From: Patulibacter sp041648495
GTDB taxonomy: Bacteria; Actinomycetota; Thermoleophilia; Solirubrobacterales; Solirubrobacteraceae
Length of the DNA stretch: 6,377 nucleotides
Assembly: GCA_041648495.1 (NCBI GenBank)
Contig: JBAZOW010000213.1
Span: forward strand, 1 to 6,377
Direction: 5' to 3'
Below, piece by piece: positions 5,366-6,377 of the stretch. Made by a program: the position numbers and the translations under genes. The notes below the pieces were generated by a model that worked only from the letters and a program-made list of their open reading frames with translations, did no database searches and was not told where the DNA came from. How positions within the stretch are numbered: position 1 is the stretch's first letter; every line of letters begins with the position of its first letter.

Positions 5366-6337
5366 CTAGCTGACGACGGTCAAGCCATCAGGGAGGACGC
5401 CGAGTTCCAGCTCGGCGTGCTCGCCGATGAAGTCGCCGTCGACCTGGACCGGAAGCGGGCGACCGTCCTCGCTGCGGATCCGGCCCGTCACCAGGGGACC
5501 GGTCGGGTCGACCGCGCGGTGGCCGGGAAGGTCGACCGTGTTCGAGATCGCGCGGCGGGTGATCCCCGGCATGATCGTCGGACGGGTGTGGCGCAGGACG
5601 GCGCCGCTGATCGCCCCGGAGTGCAGGCCCTCGTCGTTGAGCAGGCGGATCGGCCGGGCCATGAAGAACGTGAAGGCCTCGGCGTTCTGGAAGACCGCCG
5701 TCGCTCCGCGGATCGTCGGTCCGCCGTCGACCTCGAGCACGAACCGCGGGCCGTTCAGCATGTAGCGACTCATGAACGTGCTGACCGCGGCGGTCGCGTA
5801 GTACCAGGGACCCAGTCGGGCCTTCAGCAGCGGACGGCGGTCGACCTGGTCGACCACGCTGGCGTCCAGTCCGACCCCGGCCGCGAAGGTGAAGTAGCGG
5901 TCGCCCATCCGGCCCAGGTCGACGGTGCGGGGCGCCCAGTGGTCGGCCAGCCGCAGGACGTGCTCGGTGGCGTCGATGATGTTCTTGGGGATCCCGATCA
6001 GCCGGTGGTAGACGTTCGTCGCGCCGCCGGGGAGGGGGATCAGCGGGACCCCGGTGCCGGCCAGCCCGTTGGCGGCCTCGTTGACGGTGCCGTCGCCGCC
6101 GAGGGTGATCACCACGTCGACCCCCGAGGCCGCCGCATCCCGGGCCAGCTCGCTCGCGTGCTGCGGGGCCTCGGTGTCGACGGGCTCGACCTCGAACCGG
6201 TGCGAGAGCGCGTGGATCACGAGGCTGCGCAGCTGCGGACTGGTCGTGGTGGCGTGCGGGTTGACGATCACCGCGGCGCGACGGCGGACCGGGGCGGTCA
6301 GCGCCGCGGTCTCGGAGGACGGCGTGGGGGCAGGCAC
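5366..6337 (-). CDS. Diacylglycerol kinase-family lipid kinase (DagK/YegS/LCB5 type)
   Basis: This protein of 323 residues belongs to the family that phosphorylates diacylglycerol or related lipids with ATP, feeding phosphatidic acid into membrane lipid synthesis. The N-terminal nucleotide-binding domain has VIVNPHA (23-29), the signature GGDGTVNEAANG (80-91) and PLPGGATNVYHRLIGIP (101-117), a variant of the common PxGTxN loop. The C-terminal beta-rich domain ends with VQVDGDFIGEHAELELG (297-313), where VDGD takes the place of the more usual DGE and supplies the presumed catalytic aspartate. No signal peptide or membrane helix is seen, so it is probably cytosolic and membrane-associated. Length matches the family (about 300). 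The GTG at 6337 is the only in-frame start codon in the window. It has no clear Shine-Dalgarno sequence, and the frame stays open to the window edge, so the true start might lie outside. The exact lipid substrate cannot be told. Transcribed convergently with rel. Confidence 0.9.
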   Translation of the reverse strand: MPAPTPSSETAALTAPVRRRAAVIVNPHATTTSPQLRSLVIHALSHRFEVEPVDTEAPQHASELARDAAASGVDVVITLGGDGTVNEAANGLAGTGVPLIPLPGGATNVYHRLIGIPKNIIDATEHVLRLADHWAPRTVDLGRMGDRYFTFAAGVGLDASVVDQVDRRPLLKARLGPWYYATAAVSTFMSRYMLNGPRFVLEVDGGPTIRGATAVFQNAEAFTFFMARPIRLLNDEGLHSGAISGAVLRHTRPTIMPGITRRAISNTVDLPGHRAVDPTGPLVTGRIRSEDGRPLPVQVDGDFIGEHAELELGVLPDGLTVVS

Positions 6338-6377
6338 GGACTTGGGGGTCTCTCTCGATGAGATCGTGGGGGCGGGG

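Noticed and set aside
5417..6361. Plus-strand open frame of 314 codons opposite the lipid kinase gene
   Set aside because: It is antisense to a gene with clear GGDGT and DGD motifs, and its own product is low-complexity.
1..6377. Novel defence, mobile or biosynthetic system
   Set aside because: All four genes are ordinary chromosomal types with normal composition. No cluster of unknown genes, integrase, att site or CRISPR-like repeat array is visible.

Overview
This window looks like a chromosomal housekeeping segment of a very high-GC actinobacterium, not a mobile or accessory island. Codon third positions are almost all G or C, GTG starts are common, and possible leaderless start sites (TANNNT a few bases before GTG) are present. 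The protein style would fit a deep-branching lineage such as Thermoleophilia/Solirubrobacterales, but that placement is inference from memory of similar proteins and was not searched.

Layout: (1) 24-329, plus strand, a 101-residue three-helix membrane protein with an alanine-rich tail and a good Shine-Dalgarno sequence. (2) 330-386, a short spacer holding a perfect 13-bp inverted repeat that overlaps a possible -10 element for recJ. (3) 387-2822, plus strand, recJ, a complete DHH/DHHA1 single-strand exonuclease with a C-terminal extension of about 230 residues. (4) 2777-5239, plus strand, a bifunctional (p)ppGpp synthetase/hydrolase of the Rel type, overlapping recJ by 46 nt and preceded by a strong Shine-Dalgarno sequence inside recJ. 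(5) 5240-5365, a convergent intergenic region unusually rich in short direct and inverted repeats. (6) 5366-6337, minus strand, a diacylglycerol kinase-family lipid kinase that runs towards rel; its upstream region is cut by the window edge.

recJ and rel are almost certainly co-transcribed and translationally coupled, so a DNA repair nuclease and the stringent-response enzyme form one unit. This recalls the secDF-recJ-apt-rel neighbourhood of other bacteria, but with apt missing. The lipid kinase is a separate transcription unit. I see no tRNA, rRNA, CRISPR array, insertion sequence or phage gene. The points that deserve a second look are nucleotide-level: the dyad before recJ, a matching promoter-like motif inside the 3' end of recJ that coincides with rare codons, the coupled recJ/rel junction, and the repeat-structured convergent intergenic region. 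I did not find convincing evidence of a new multi-gene system.
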